Origin: a virus
IMG/VR virus record: IMGVR_UViG_3300010354_000057
Location: 24,109-88,108 of that record
DNA length: 64,000 nt
Strand: one strand, 5' to 3'
The translations under genes were made by a program, and so were the position numbers. Of the stretch, positions 57,245 through 64,000 are shown piece by piece. The notes beneath the pieces were generated by a model. The model had not been told where the DNA came from. It saw nothing but the letters and a program-made list of their open reading frames with translations, and did no database searches. The number at the start of each line of letters is the position of its first letter. The stretch's first letter is position 1.

Positions 57245-57380
57245 TTATGATATTCTTATGGATGCTGTAGTAAATCAGATTTATCTTTTGTATGCCCAAA
57301 CTGATAGTTGGAATGAGGTAAAAGCAAAAGAGACTGCACACCGTATTCTAGAAATCATAGAGGAATACAAAAGTAAATAA
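57237..57380 (+). CDS. Very small helical protein
   Basis: 47 residues from the ATG at 57237 (MTNYDILMDAVVNQIYLLYA). The longer frame upstream is a shadow of the preceding gene. Amphipathic helices only. Confidence 0.5.
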   Translation: MTNYDILMDAVVNQIYLLYAQTDSWNEVKAKETAHRILEIIEEYKSK

Positions 57381-57407
57381 ATTATTAAACACATTACAAA
57401 AAAATCA

Positions 57408-57587
57408 ATGAAGTGGATCTGTAGGGCGATAACTTCTGACACCTATCTTGCTGAAGATGGTAGTTGGGTAAAAACTCAACCAGAAGCAAAATTGTTTACT
57501 GATGAAGAAAAAGATGAATTAAATCAAACAAAATATAAAATTTTAGAACCTTATTGGAATAGTATGTGGATTCCAATGGGAGATTGA
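57408..57587 (+). CDS. Small hypothetical protein
   Basis: 59 residues (MKWICRAITSDTYLAEDGSW), acidic and Trp-rich. No family recognised. Confidence 0.5.
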   Translation: MKWICRAITSDTYLAEDGSWVKTQPEAKLFTDEEKDELNQTKYKILEPYWNSMWIPMGD

Positions 57588-57596
57588 TTGAGAAAA

Positions 57597-57767
57597 ATGA
57601 CTGAAGAAACTAAATTTATTTTTTCTCTCATGCAAGTTGAAAATCTTAGTAAACTTGTAGAAGGCAATGAATATGAAAAATTCTTTGCCTCACATTTAAT
57701 TCCAATCAAAGTCGAACTTGAACGTCAGTTGACAAACCTCAAACATTCATCTAAAATCAAGGAGTAA
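57597..57767 (+). CDS. Small helical protein
   Basis: 56 residues (MTEETKFIFSLMQVENLSKL), helical and charged, ending SSKIKE. The next gene starts 13 bases later after AAGGAGT, a strong ribosome site for that gene. Confidence 0.5.
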   Translation: MTEETKFIFSLMQVENLSKLVEGNEYEKFFASHLIPIKVELERQLTNLKHSSKIKE

Positions 57768-57780
57768 TTTAACAAACAAA

Positions 57781-58002
57781 ATGAAGTATCTTTACATTGT
57801 TGACTACTGGGTTCCTTTCCCTTCTTCCGAATATGGTGGTGTAATCAATGTCATTGCAGAAAATGATAACGAATGCCATGATATTCTTCTTGAATGGGAT
57901 GATCAGTATGACAATCTTATCATGCAAAATGTCGTAAAAGCACCTAAGTTTGCTCTTGCGAATGAAGAAGAATCCCGTATTGTTGACAGTTTTACTACCT
58001 GA
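57781..58002 (+). CDS. Small hypothetical protein
   Basis: 73 residues (MKYLYIVDYWVPFPSSEYGG), alternating strands and helix; AAGGAGT lies upstream. Unknown function, but the fold pattern (VINVIAENDNECHDILLEW) is seen in small phage proteins. Confidence 0.55.
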   Translation: MKYLYIVDYWVPFPSSEYGGVINVIAENDNECHDILLEWDDQYDNLIMQNVVKAPKFALANEEESRIVDSFTT

Positions 58003-58007
58003 AGATC

Positions 58008-58205
58008 ATGAGTATTGAAATTGATTTGATGCACGAAGAGTGTATTGCAAATGTAGAAGAATACTTCTGCAATCAAGTTCTTAATCAAATGGATCAAGGA
58101 AATTTGTATAATGCACAATCTCTCCATGAAGAGTTTGTGGTTGATGGTCAAGATGTTGCTGAAAATTGGTTGTTTCTCAACGACCTGACTGGGTATGAAA
58201 TTTGA
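58008..58205 (+). CDS. Small acidic protein
   Basis: 65 residues (MSIEIDLMHEECIANVEEYF), acidic helices. Overlaps the following ORF by 11 bases. Confidence 0.5.
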   Translation: MSIEIDLMHEECIANVEEYFCNQVLNQMDQGNLYNAQSLHEEFVVDGQDVAENWLFLNDLTGYEI

Positions 58206-58374
58206 AGAAGGTCTTTATGTAAACTATAAAGGATTTAAAGGACGTATCAGTTTTTTAGATTCATCTTGCATTTGTATTGCAAGTCCTTCTGTAATAGGAA
58301 ATCCTTGGCCCATTACTGTAGTTGTACACCGAAGCGAATTTAAACACATTCATGAAATATCAAGTGATCTATAA
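58195..58374 (+). CDS. Small beta-rich protein
   Basis: 59 residues (MKFEEGLYVNYKGFKGRISF), a likely small beta barrel with VVVHRSEFKHI near the end. Its last 23 bases overlap the next gene. Confidence 0.5.
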   Translation: MKFEEGLYVNYKGFKGRISFLDSSCICIASPSVIGNPWPITVVVHRSEFKHIHEISSDL

Positions 58375-58510
58375 AGAACCCAAGACTAAAAAGGGTTTTT
58401 ATTACGAACAAAAAGCAGTATTTCTGGACATTTCAGATGCTATGTTTTGGCAAAAGCATGTTGAGAAGCAAGGTGCTATAGATATAGAAGTTATTCCATT
58501 GTTTTCATGA
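58352..58510 (+). CDS. Small hypothetical protein
   Basis: 52 residues from the ATG at 58352 (MKYQVIYKEPKTKKGFYYEQ); the frame is open slightly upstream but the internal ATG fits the spacing. TGA overlaps the next ATG. Confidence 0.5.
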   Translation: MKYQVIYKEPKTKKGFYYEQKAVFLDISDAMFWQKHVEKQGAIDIEVIPLFS

Positions 58511-58929
58511 GCACTGTACCGTTGACTATGAAACCATTTGATTATTATGATATCAATCAAGTGGTTCAACCAAATATTAAAGATTACATGACGACATATG
58601 TTTATGATAAGGGTCAATTGATTGCTACTATATCACCAGGTACAACAATGGATCAGATCATAAACGACAATAATATTAAACTTTCTACAACAGCAGTAAA
58701 ACAGCAGATCCTAGACACTGAAAGATATGATCTTGATATGAAAAATTATAAAGATCAAATATCTACGAAAGCAAAAGAACTTGGTCTTGACTTGTTTAGA
58801 GAGTTTAATATTGAGGATAACCCCAAAAAAGATAGATGTTTTTCTCTAGCGTACAAGTTTGGCGGTCAATATGGTCCTCAAGGTGTATATGATTGTTTTG
58901 AAAAATTGGTGACGCTAATCAAAGATTAA
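58507..58929 (+). CDS. Hypothetical protein
   Basis: 140 residues (MSTVPLTMKPFDYYDINQVV), with beta N-terminus and helical C-terminus (FSLAYKFGGQYGPQGVYDCF). Shares single bases with both neighbours. No family recognised. Confidence 0.55.
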   Translation: MSTVPLTMKPFDYYDINQVVQPNIKDYMTTYVYDKGQLIATISPGTTMDQIINDNNIKLSTTAVKQQILDTERYDLDMKNYKDQISTKAKELGLDLFREFNIEDNPKKDRCFSLAYKFGGQYGPQGVYDCFEKLVTLIKD

Positions 58930-59453
58930 TGCATAAAGTTAATGTAAGATCAGACAATACAGAGATCTTTATTTGTAAGCATCCTTCTCCGAATGAACTT
59001 AATGTTCAATTGGAGAAGGACATTCGTGTATGTGGTGATCAACAAAATAAAACTACAAATGTTAAAGCCTTGATGACCCATTGGGATATGTTCAATCATA
59101 GTGAAGCATTCGGGCATTTTGTAGAATGGGTTACCGAATGTTTCGGTGAATGTGATTTAATGTCATTTAAAAGGCAGACTGAATATAAATTAAATTCTTT
59201 GTGGGGAATGATATATCACAAAGGTGAACATGCAAATCCCCATGATCATCTACCTTCTTACTTTAGTTTTGTGTATTTTGTGAAAGTTGATGAAACATCA
59301 TCACCTCTCATTTTTGAGGCAAGTAACACTTACATTAAACCAGAAGTTGGAAAGATAGTTATGTTCCCGTCACATTTACGTCACTATGTACCAGAGCAAA
59401 TCAGTAATAGTGAACGTATAACTATAGCAGGAAATATAATTGCGACTGAATAA
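58929..59453 (+). CDS. 2OG-Fe(II) oxygenase-like protein
   Basis: 174 residues. WGMIYHKGEHANPHDHLPSY and FSFVYFVKVDETSSPLIF form the metal-His region and core, VGKIVMFPSHLRHYVPEQ the distal His, and RITIAGNI the Arg. It resembles in order the protein at 7264 (same HF-type core and IAGNI/IPGDI ending). Likely hydroxylates an unknown phage or host target. Confidence 0.78.
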   Translation: MHKVNVRSDNTEIFICKHPSPNELNVQLEKDIRVCGDQQNKTTNVKALMTHWDMFNHSEAFGHFVEWVTECFGECDLMSFKRQTEYKLNSLWGMIYHKGEHANPHDHLPSYFSFVYFVKVDETSSPLIFEASNTYIKPEVGKIVMFPSHLRHYVPEQISNSERITIAGNIIATE

Positions 59454-59454
59454 T

Positions 59455-59622
59455 ATGAAAAATACCGTGCAAACTTGTGGGACATTTGATGGTGATTACT
59501 ACAGTATTACTGTAGCAATTGGTGATACCCATGCAATTACATTAGATGGACTTTCAAAAGATGACATGTTAGAATTAAAATCATGTGTAGATTGTATGTT
59601 GATTGAGGATGAACAAGAATGA
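59455..59622 (+). CDS. Very small acidic protein
   Basis: 55 residues from the ATG at 59455 (MKNTVQTCGTFDGDYYSITV), beta hairpin then acidic helix. Overlaps the next gene's start by 4 bases. Confidence 0.5.
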   Translation: MKNTVQTCGTFDGDYYSITVAIGDTHAITLDGLSKDDMLELKSCVDCMLIEDEQE

Positions 59623-60410
59623 GATGTGGATTTATTGATACTCTTTCCGAAGAAGAATTAGATCGTGTAAGTGGACTAGTAGATCTGTTCAAAGAATATT
59701 GGATTCCAAGAGGATTTTATTATCCAGGAACTGGATTTGTATTTGATCCAAAAACTCCTGTAGACTTTTATACTATTGGTGGCGTCACATATATTGATGG
59801 TTTTACTGACCTGAAAGGATATTATGATTATTCTATGCAAGTAAATCCTGTTCTCAAGGAATACTTTGGTTGGTTGTATTCTATCGTAATTGATAAATTA
59901 AGTTCTGAAATAGGACCATGTGAACTGATTGATGAATTGGCGCATCCAGGATTTCATATTTTTGGTCATCAACCAGGTTATTCAGTCTACCCTCACACAA
60001 TTCAGTATGTAACAAAACCTATTGCAACAATTCATTATGATTTACAGCAGAATAAGCATTTAGAAATCTGGGAAAAATATGATGAAGTTGATTTAGATAA
60101 TTGTCTTTCATTCACACTCTGTATAGAAATACCAAAATCTGGTGGTGGATTGAATACATGGAACGAACCACCATTAAGAGAATATGATCCTAAAAATTCT
60201 TATACAATGGAGGTAAAAACACTTGATTATGGTGATATGGGACCTCCAACAGCAGTTGTAACCTATGAAAAAGGTAAGATGTTTTATTTCATCGGTAAAT
60301 TGTTACATCAAATAGCACCAGCAGCACAGACACTAACACCAGAAGAGCGTAGAGTTACTTTACAGGGTCATGGTGTTAAATGTGATGGTATTTGGAGAAT
60401 TTACTTTTAA
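59619..60410 (+). CDS. 2OG-Fe(II) oxygenase-like protein (large)
   Basis: 263 residues. ATIHYDLQQNKHLEI gives HxD, LSFTLCIEIPKSGGGLNTW the core strands, FIGKLLHQIAPAA the distal His and RRVTLQGHGV the Arg. The long N-terminal part (SGLVDLFKEYWIPRGFYYPG) is family-specific. It is followed after two bases by a fucosyltransferase-like gene, which suggests sugar-related work. Confidence 0.65.
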   Translation: MRCGFIDTLSEEELDRVSGLVDLFKEYWIPRGFYYPGTGFVFDPKTPVDFYTIGGVTYIDGFTDLKGYYDYSMQVNPVLKEYFGWLYSIVIDKLSSEIGPCELIDELAHPGFHIFGHQPGYSVYPHTIQYVTKPIATIHYDLQQNKHLEIWEKYDEVDLDNCLSFTLCIEIPKSGGGLNTWNEPPLREYDPKNSYTMEVKTLDYGDMGPPTAVVTYEKGKMFYFIGKLLHQIAPAAQTLTPEERRVTLQGHGVKCDGIWRIYF

Positions 60411-60412
60411 CT

Positions 60413-61387
60413 ATGGAAAAAACAATACGATTTATCGACGTTTTTCATCATTTTGTTGATAGTGGATGGGGGCAAAGAGTTTACTCTTTGGAGCAAGCAT
60501 ATCATATAGGATATGAGACTAATTTTAAATATAACATCTTAGTACAAGCTCCTCATTGGCCTGAATTACATTTTTTAAACATTCCAAATGTAACTGGTAT
60601 AGATTGTCAAGATCCAGATGAATTTATTAAATTGGAAAATGGTGAAACTGCGTCTTACCTAGGTCCTGAATTAATGAATGAAATACTAATGAACAAACAA
60701 TACCATCTTCTGGACCAAAGTGATCATTGGTATTTTCATGAATGGATAGAAGAAACAAAAGATTTAGTGAGGCAAACTTATTTTATCAAGGAAATAAAAT
60801 TTAAAGATAATAAAATAGAAGAATATCTAAAAGATAAGTTCAAAGACTTTGTTGGACTTCATTTGCGAAGGAGGTATTGGGTTAAGGTTGAGCGTGAAGA
60901 TCTTAAAACACTGCCAGATCATTTAGCAGATAGATATTGGAATGAAATAGCATTAGATAAAGATACTCCAATTGATCATTATGTCTTTATTCCTGATGAA
61001 GAGTATTACAATGTTCTTGATAAAATTGTTGAAGAAAATGAAAATCAGAAGATATTCATTTCATCAGATTTACCATATGAATTTTATGAATATTATTATG
61101 ATAGATATAAGAACATGTATTCATTCAAAGATTTTGAGGATGAATTTAAAGCAATTTTAAAAGAAACTATTGATGATAGTATTGTAGAAAAGTATCCAGA
61201 TACAGTTACTTCTTTATTTGATTCATTTGCTCTCTCATATTGTAAATTAATTGTAAACACACCATCTTGTTTCTCTATGTTTTCATCTGATAGGAATGAA
61301 GTACCAACTATTACAATTAAAAAGTCTAATCAAAAGTTTATAGTTTTTAACTATCCACATCACAAAGGGTTTTTACACAATAACTAA
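60413..61387 (+). CDS. Fucosyltransferase-like glycosyltransferase, paralogue 3
   Basis: 324 residues from the ATG at 60413. GWGQRVYSLEQAYHIGYETN, FVGLHLRRRYW (His150, Arg152/153), FISSDLP and DSFALSYCKLIVNTPSCFS correspond to the motifs of the pair at 52-54 kb. Has the more typical C at SCFS in motif III where the other two have RWG/SWG. Preceded by a 2OG oxygenase gene. Confidence 0.7.
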   Translation: MEKTIRFIDVFHHFVDSGWGQRVYSLEQAYHIGYETNFKYNILVQAPHWPELHFLNIPNVTGIDCQDPDEFIKLENGETASYLGPELMNEILMNKQYHLLDQSDHWYFHEWIEETKDLVRQTYFIKEIKFKDNKIEEYLKDKFKDFVGLHLRRRYWVKVEREDLKTLPDHLADRYWNEIALDKDTPIDHYVFIPDEEYYNVLDKIVEENENQKIFISSDLPYEFYEYYYDRYKNMYSFKDFEDEFKAILKETIDDSIVEKYPDTVTSLFDSFALSYCKLIVNTPSCFSMFSSDRNEVPTITIKKSNQKFIVFNYPHHKGFLHNN

Positions 61388-61388
61388 C

Positions 61389-61619
61389 ATGAAAAAGAAT
61401 ATGAATTGGTGGAGATGGTGGGCAAAGTCTCTTGGGGAAAAGGCAAGTAAGTGTGACAGGGAAAGTGATACTGTCGCTGTAATCAGAACGATTATATTTT
61501 TAACATATCTAATTACTAATTGCTTTATTATTGCTGGTGTCGTGAGACATTGGAATGATAATACTACAATTGAAATTTACATTGATGGTGTTGCACCTAA
61601 AGAAAGTCCTCTATTATGA
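61389..61619 (+). CDS. Small single-pass membrane protein
   Basis: 76 residues: Trp-rich start (MNWWRWWAKSLGEKASK), transmembrane helix ~31-51 (IRTIIFLTYLITNCFIIAGV), exported or luminal end. ATGA overlap with the next gene. Unknown function. Confidence 0.55.
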   Translation: MKKNMNWWRWWAKSLGEKASKCDRESDTVAVIRTIIFLTYLITNCFIIAGVVRHWNDNTTIEIYIDGVAPKESPLL

Positions 61620-61864
61620 ATATTGAAATATTAACTCCATTTAAAGGAGTTTATATTGAATTTAATAGTATAAAGTTCAGACGAATATGGTCAGAGTATG
61701 ATGACATTGTTCTATGGGACTGGTATAATGATCTAAAATGTGAGTGGAAACCTCTCAAATCGACTGATCATGAAAAATTAGAACATTTGTATCATGATAC
61801 TTTAAATAAGAACACACAAAAAGAATTAAGTAGTTTATTGGAGTTTTTAAAAAATGAAATTTGA
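61616..61864 (+). CDS. Small hypothetical protein
   Basis: 82 residues (MNIEILTPFKGVYIEFNSIK), beta start and helical end (KNTQKELSSLLEFLKNEI). Overlaps the following ORF by 11 bases. Confidence 0.5.
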   Translation: MNIEILTPFKGVYIEFNSIKFRRIWSEYDDIVLWDWYNDLKCEWKPLKSTDHEKLEHLYHDTLNKNTQKELSSLLEFLKNEI

Positions 61865-62021
61865 TGAATGGTTTTGGGAAATTGAGGGTTATCATGTCAG
61901 AGCAGAGCGTTTTTGGGATGATGTAAAATCAGATCGTGGGCAAGAAATCTTAGAATGGTTAAAAACTGCCTACCGTATGGGATATGAAGAAGGTCAGCGT
62001 CTATATGGTGGGACAGACTGA
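61854..62021 (+). CDS. Small hypothetical protein
   Basis: 55 residues (MKFDEWFWEIEGYHVRAERF), helical, with AYRMGYEEGQRLYGG at the end, a pattern seen in small cyanophage proteins. Confidence 0.55.
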   Translation: MKFDEWFWEIEGYHVRAERFWDDVKSDRGQEILEWLKTAYRMGYEEGQRLYGGTD

Positions 62022-62090
62022 AAAGCGTCACACAGACGATCCTGGGTGCCTCTCACAACGCTTATGATGGATGGGTAAATCATTTTTCAC

Positions 62091-62405
62091 ATGATTGAAA
62101 CTTTAATTGCTGGATTGACTTGTGGCATTGCTACATACTACGGAATTGGAGACGGATTTCATGGTCAAATTACTGCGAACGGTGAGCGGTTTAATGCTTA
62201 TCGTTGGACTGCAGCTCACCCTTATCTACCTATGGGTACACGCATACGGGTGACAAATCAAGATAATGGTAAACAGGTTATTGTCCGCGTAAATGATCGT
62301 GGACCATATTCTCATGCAGATTTGGATCTTAGTTATTCTGCATTTGCTCATATTCAATCAACCAGAAAAGGAAATGCAGTTGTTTGTTGGAGAGTTGTTG
62401 GGTGA
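62091..62405 (+). CDS. RlpA-like double-psi beta-barrel protein (putative lytic transglycosylase)
   Basis: 104 residues, a nearly bare RlpA domain. ATYYGIGDGFHGQITANGE, AAHPYLPMGTRIRV and VRVNDRGPY match RlpA; His43 and Asp69 are 26 residues apart, the same spacing as the catalytic His/Asp of Pseudomonas RlpA. RlpA cleaves peptidoglycan strands lacking stem peptides. The first ~13 residues are hydrophobic (LIAGLTCGIA, possible short signal or lipobox-like C11). Followed in overlap by a small membrane protein and an exported protein: a possible lysis group. Confidence 0.78.
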   Translation: MIETLIAGLTCGIATYYGIGDGFHGQITANGERFNAYRWTAAHPYLPMGTRIRVTNQDNGKQVIVRVNDRGPYSHADLDLSYSAFAHIQSTRKGNAVVCWRVVG

Positions 62406-62542
62406 ACAAATCTGATAAGGATACATTATATGTGATATTACTTTTAGTAATACTTGTACTACTTGACTTATTGGTTATTGGTGGTATATTATTACACGGT
62501 AAAGCAAATTTCTCTGAACTGATCAAACATCTAAAATCATGA
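62402..62542 (+). CDS. Small single-pass membrane protein (holin-like candidate)
   Basis: 46 residues with a GTG start in a GTGA overlap. A charged N-terminus (NKSDKD), a long hydrophobic helix (about residues 8-31, VILLLVILVLLDLLVIGG) and a basic end (HLKS). Size and position right after a cell-wall enzyme fit a holin or spanin-type component; no family match. Confidence 0.55.
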   Translation: MNKSDKDTLYVILLLVILVLLDLLVIGGILLHGKANFSELIKHLKS

Positions 62543-62919
62543 AAAAACTGTTTGCTCTTGCTTTTGTTCTGTTTGCTTCTCCTGTTGCTGCACAAGAAAA
62601 GCAAACCTATCGTCCATTTCGTTATGAAACTCCATGTATGGTGGAGCAAGGTATTCAAACCTATCCTGACGTATGTGTTGTGATTGAAACCCGTGAAAAG
62701 GGTGGTGCCCTTCGCACTCGCAATATTTACTCTAATAAACATGGTTTGACTATCAAAGGTCGCTTTGATAAAGAAAAAGGTTATATGACTTGGGATAGTC
62801 ACAACAAGTTTGAGTATAAATGGGAATATAAAGTTGGTGGAACTGGTGGTGCGGATGGTCTTGGTGCCTGGACATATGTTATGCCTGGAGTTTTAGTTCA
62901 AAATGTGAGTTGGGACTGA
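62539..62919 (+). CDS. Exported protein of unknown function
   Basis: 126 residues beginning with a Sec signal peptide: KK, hydrophobic core LFALAFVLFASP, and cleavage likely after VAA (residue 18). The mature part is basic and beta-rich with a Cys pair (CMVEQGIQTYPDVCVVIE). It shares an ATGA overlap with the membrane protein gene, so it could be a periplasmic partner in lysis or superinfection control. Ends before a terminator. Confidence 0.6.
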   Translation: MKKLFALAFVLFASPVAAQEKQTYRPFRYETPCMVEQGIQTYPDVCVVIETREKGGALRTRNIYSNKHGLTIKGRFDKEKGYMTWDSHNKFEYKWEYKVGGTGGADGLGAWTYVMPGVLVQNVSWD

Positions 62920-62940
62920 CAGTTCAAAAACTGGCACATG

Positions 62941-62969
62941 GGGCATCCTGGTTCGCTGGGATGCCCTTT
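62941..62969 (+). terminator. Rho-independent terminator
   Basis: GGGCATCC (62941-62948) / GGATGCCC (62959-62966), 10-base loop, short T run. The T run leads straight into the -10 at 62969. Confidence 0.75.
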
Positions 62970-62974
62970 ATAAT
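62969..62974 (+). promoter_or_regulatory. -10 box (TATAAT) fused to terminator
   Basis: TATAAT starts within the terminator T run, 25 bases before the ATG at 63000; the hairpin occupies the -35 position as at 19447. Confidence 0.45.
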
Positions 62975-62999
62975 ATGTGGGTACTCAAGGGAACACCCC

Positions 63000-63191
63000 A
63001 TGGCACTTTCCTTCCCATCCAAAGCACATCACCTCGCTGCTCTGTATGATGCTTGTGCTTTGATCCTGGACACTTACAAAGAAACTGACATCTTCAAAGT
63101 TTATTCTGATGAAGGTCTTGAAGACCACATCGACTTTGCTGCCACTGCCCGTGAGATCATGGGTCTGATCGCTGAAGGTGACATCAAATGA
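63000..63191 (+). CDS. Small helical protein
   Basis: 63 residues from the ATG at 63000 (MALSFPSKAHHLAALYDACA); the open frame extends over the terminator and promoter, so the internal ATG is preferred. Helical and acidic. TGA overlaps the next gene. Confidence 0.6.
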   Translation: MALSFPSKAHHLAALYDACALILDTYKETDIFKVYSDEGLEDHIDFAATAREIMGLIAEGDIK

Positions 63192-63364
63192 AACCCTATC
63201 CTCTTGGTCTTGACAATCCTTACGTTATTCGTGGGATCATTGGCAGTTCACGGTGGGCACTGTACCGCCGTGAACCATTTGAGAAAATTGCAGAGTTTCC
63301 AAATGAGTTTGCAGCATATGATGCTCGCCGTGCCATTTTGAAAGCAGAGGGTTACAACGCATGA
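63188..63364 (+). CDS. Small hypothetical protein
   Basis: 58 residues (MKPYPLGLDNPYVIRGIIGS), Arg-rich, with ATGA overlaps on both sides. No family recognised. Confidence 0.55.
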   Translation: MKPYPLGLDNPYVIRGIIGSSRWALYRREPFEKIAEFPNEFAAYDARRAILKAEGYNA

Positions 63365-63501
63365 GAAAATATGTTATAATTGGTTTAGGTGTAATTGTTG
63401 CATGGAATGCTTTTATCATTCATCGTGACAAACAGTTATTTAAAGCATATGATGCTTGTATGAAGTCTACTAATCATCCAGATTGCCCATATAAAAAATG
63501 A
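63361..63501 (+). CDS. Small membrane-anchored protein
   Basis: 46 residues: N-terminal hydrophobic helix (YVIIGLGVIVAWNAFII) then a short soluble tail with two Cys (DACMKSTNHPDCPYKK), probably exported across the membrane. Overlaps the last gene. Confidence 0.55.
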   Translation: MRKYVIIGLGVIVAWNAFIIHRDKQLFKAYDACMKSTNHPDCPYKK

Positions 63502-64000
63502 CTATTTCTCAAGGATTGGTTGAAACTGAAAATGAAGATCCTGGATTTGAGATTACTCATCTATCATTCAGGAAAAGAGAATCCTCCCACCTCTATGGTG
63601 GTCCTGTAAATTTCTACATCGGCAACATCGTATTCCGTTTGACTAACGAGGATGTGAAAGGTCGCATGGAATATATCATGAAACAGAATGAAACTATTCG
63701 TGTAGCAACAAGTGAAGAGTTACTAGACAAGTATTACGACGGTCTTCACTTCAAGTTTGACAGAGAAAAAGAAGAAGTAAATGAAGACGGTGAAAAGTTT
63801 TTTAAACTTGATATTATCAACAAAGAAGGTATCAAACATGAAGATGTATTCATCTACGGTTATCGTCGTAACACGGATCCTCTTCACGATTTCATTCAAT
63901 ACAATGAGAAGTTTGATTGTTACAGAATGCACGAATACTTCCAAGACACCCCAGTAGTTCGTGGTATAATCCAGTATCTCCAAGACATGAAAGATGGTAA
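63498..64000 (+). CDS. Hypothetical phage protein (3'-truncated by window edge)
   Basis: At least 167 residues, open to the end of the window. Starts MTISQGLVETENEDPGFEIT; later FYIGNIVFRLTNEDVKGRME and a beta/helix alternation. Soluble, acidic. GC-richer codons like the other core genes at this end. No family recognised. Confidence 0.65.
   Translation, partial: MTISQGLVETENEDPGFEITHLSFRKRESSHLYGGPVNFYIGNIVFRLTNEDVKGRMEYIMKQNETIRVATSEELLDKYYDGLHFKFDREKEEVNEDGEKFFKLDIINKEGIKHEDVFIYGYRRNTDPLHDFIQYNEKFDCYRMHEYFQDTPVVRGIIQYLQDMKDG

Noticed and set aside
62329-62802. Minus-strand 157-residue frame over the RlpA/membrane/exported protein genes
   Set aside because: The three + strand genes have overlaps, a signal peptide and an RlpA domain; the opposite frame has none of these.
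1-64000. CRISPR arrays, insertion sequences, integrase or attachment sites
   Set aside because: No regularly spaced direct repeats, transposase or integrase motifs, or terminal inverted repeats were found; the exact repeats at 33-36 kb are coding and unevenly spaced.

Overview
This window is one arm of a marine T4-like cyanophage genome (Myoviridae-type contractile-tail phage of Synechococcus/Prochlorococcus). The support is direct: a gp27-like hub, a gp5-like OB-fold spike, large tail-fibre-like proteins with a C-terminal S74 chaperone domain, T4-type late promoters ([A/T/G]ATAAATA), an Rnl1 RNA ligase with polynucleotide kinase, and cyanobacterial auxiliary genes (a CpeT-type phycobiliprotein lyase and a plant-type 2Fe-2S ferredoxin). 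Base composition is AT-rich, genes are packed almost end to end (ATGA and TAATG overlaps are common), nearly all lie on the + strand, and no stretch longer than about 135 bases lacks a gene. Both edges cut a gene: the first CDS lacks its 5' end and the last lacks its 3' end.

Layout. 1-10.5 kb: tail and baseplate genes (lysozyme/peptidase-bearing virion protein, hub, OB-fold spike, needle-like beta protein, fibre-like proteins), interrupted by a 2-oxoglutarate/Fe(II) (2OG) oxygenase and a minus-strand glycosyltransferase-like gene. 10.5-13.5 kb: two tRNA genes (Gly-TCC, Thr-TGT), cpeT, and a 2OG oxygenase fused to a 'sporadic carbohydrate cluster' domain; a consensus sigma-70 promoter followed closely by a terminator suggests a small RNA. 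13.5-19.4 kb: a 1961-residue fibre protein. 19.4-20.7 kb: an SF2 helicase. 20.7-31.7 kb: an accessory block of 2OG oxygenases, radical SAM enzymes and unknown small genes, with an RNA-repair set (RNA ligase, separate 5'-kinase and 3'-phosphatase genes) in its middle. 31.6-39.8 kb: a methyltransferase and eight nucleotide-binding, sulfotransferase-like genes, five of them one paralogous family, with a ferritin-like di-iron protein inserted. 40-43.5 kb: carbamoyltransferase, SGNH-hydrolase-like protein and small ORFs. 43.5-45.3 kb: ferredoxin and two tail-collar-fibre-like paralogues. 45.3-50 kb: coiled-coil protein, 2OG oxygenases, a second twitch-type radical SAM enzyme. 50-52.3 kb: small and membrane proteins divided by strong terminators. 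52.3-54.5 kb: two fucosyltransferase-like genes (a third at 60.4 kb). 54.6-56.5 kb: SprT-like protease, a PD-(D/E)XK-nuclease-like gene and an adjoining Dam-type adenine methyltransferase. 56.5-64 kb: many small phage genes, two more 2OG oxygenases, and an RlpA-like / small membrane protein / exported protein trio that could act in lysis.

How the genes may work together. The accessory content (11 genes with 12 2OG-oxygenase-like domains plus a cupin, four radical SAM proteins, one GT-A-like and three fucosyltransferase-like proteins, eight sulfotransferase-like proteins, carbamoyltransferase, SGNH hydrolase, methyltransferase) looks like a glycan or protein decoration system rather than classic host-takeover genes. 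This is inference from family resemblance; no substrate can be read from the sequence. The strongest directly visible oddities are a 90-base stretch, identical at every base, shared between otherwise diverged paralogues (gene conversion or recent exchange); a promoter-terminator pair enclosing about 70 nt; split kinase and phosphatase genes beside RNA ligase; and a nuclease-like gene overlapping a DNA adenine methyltransferase.
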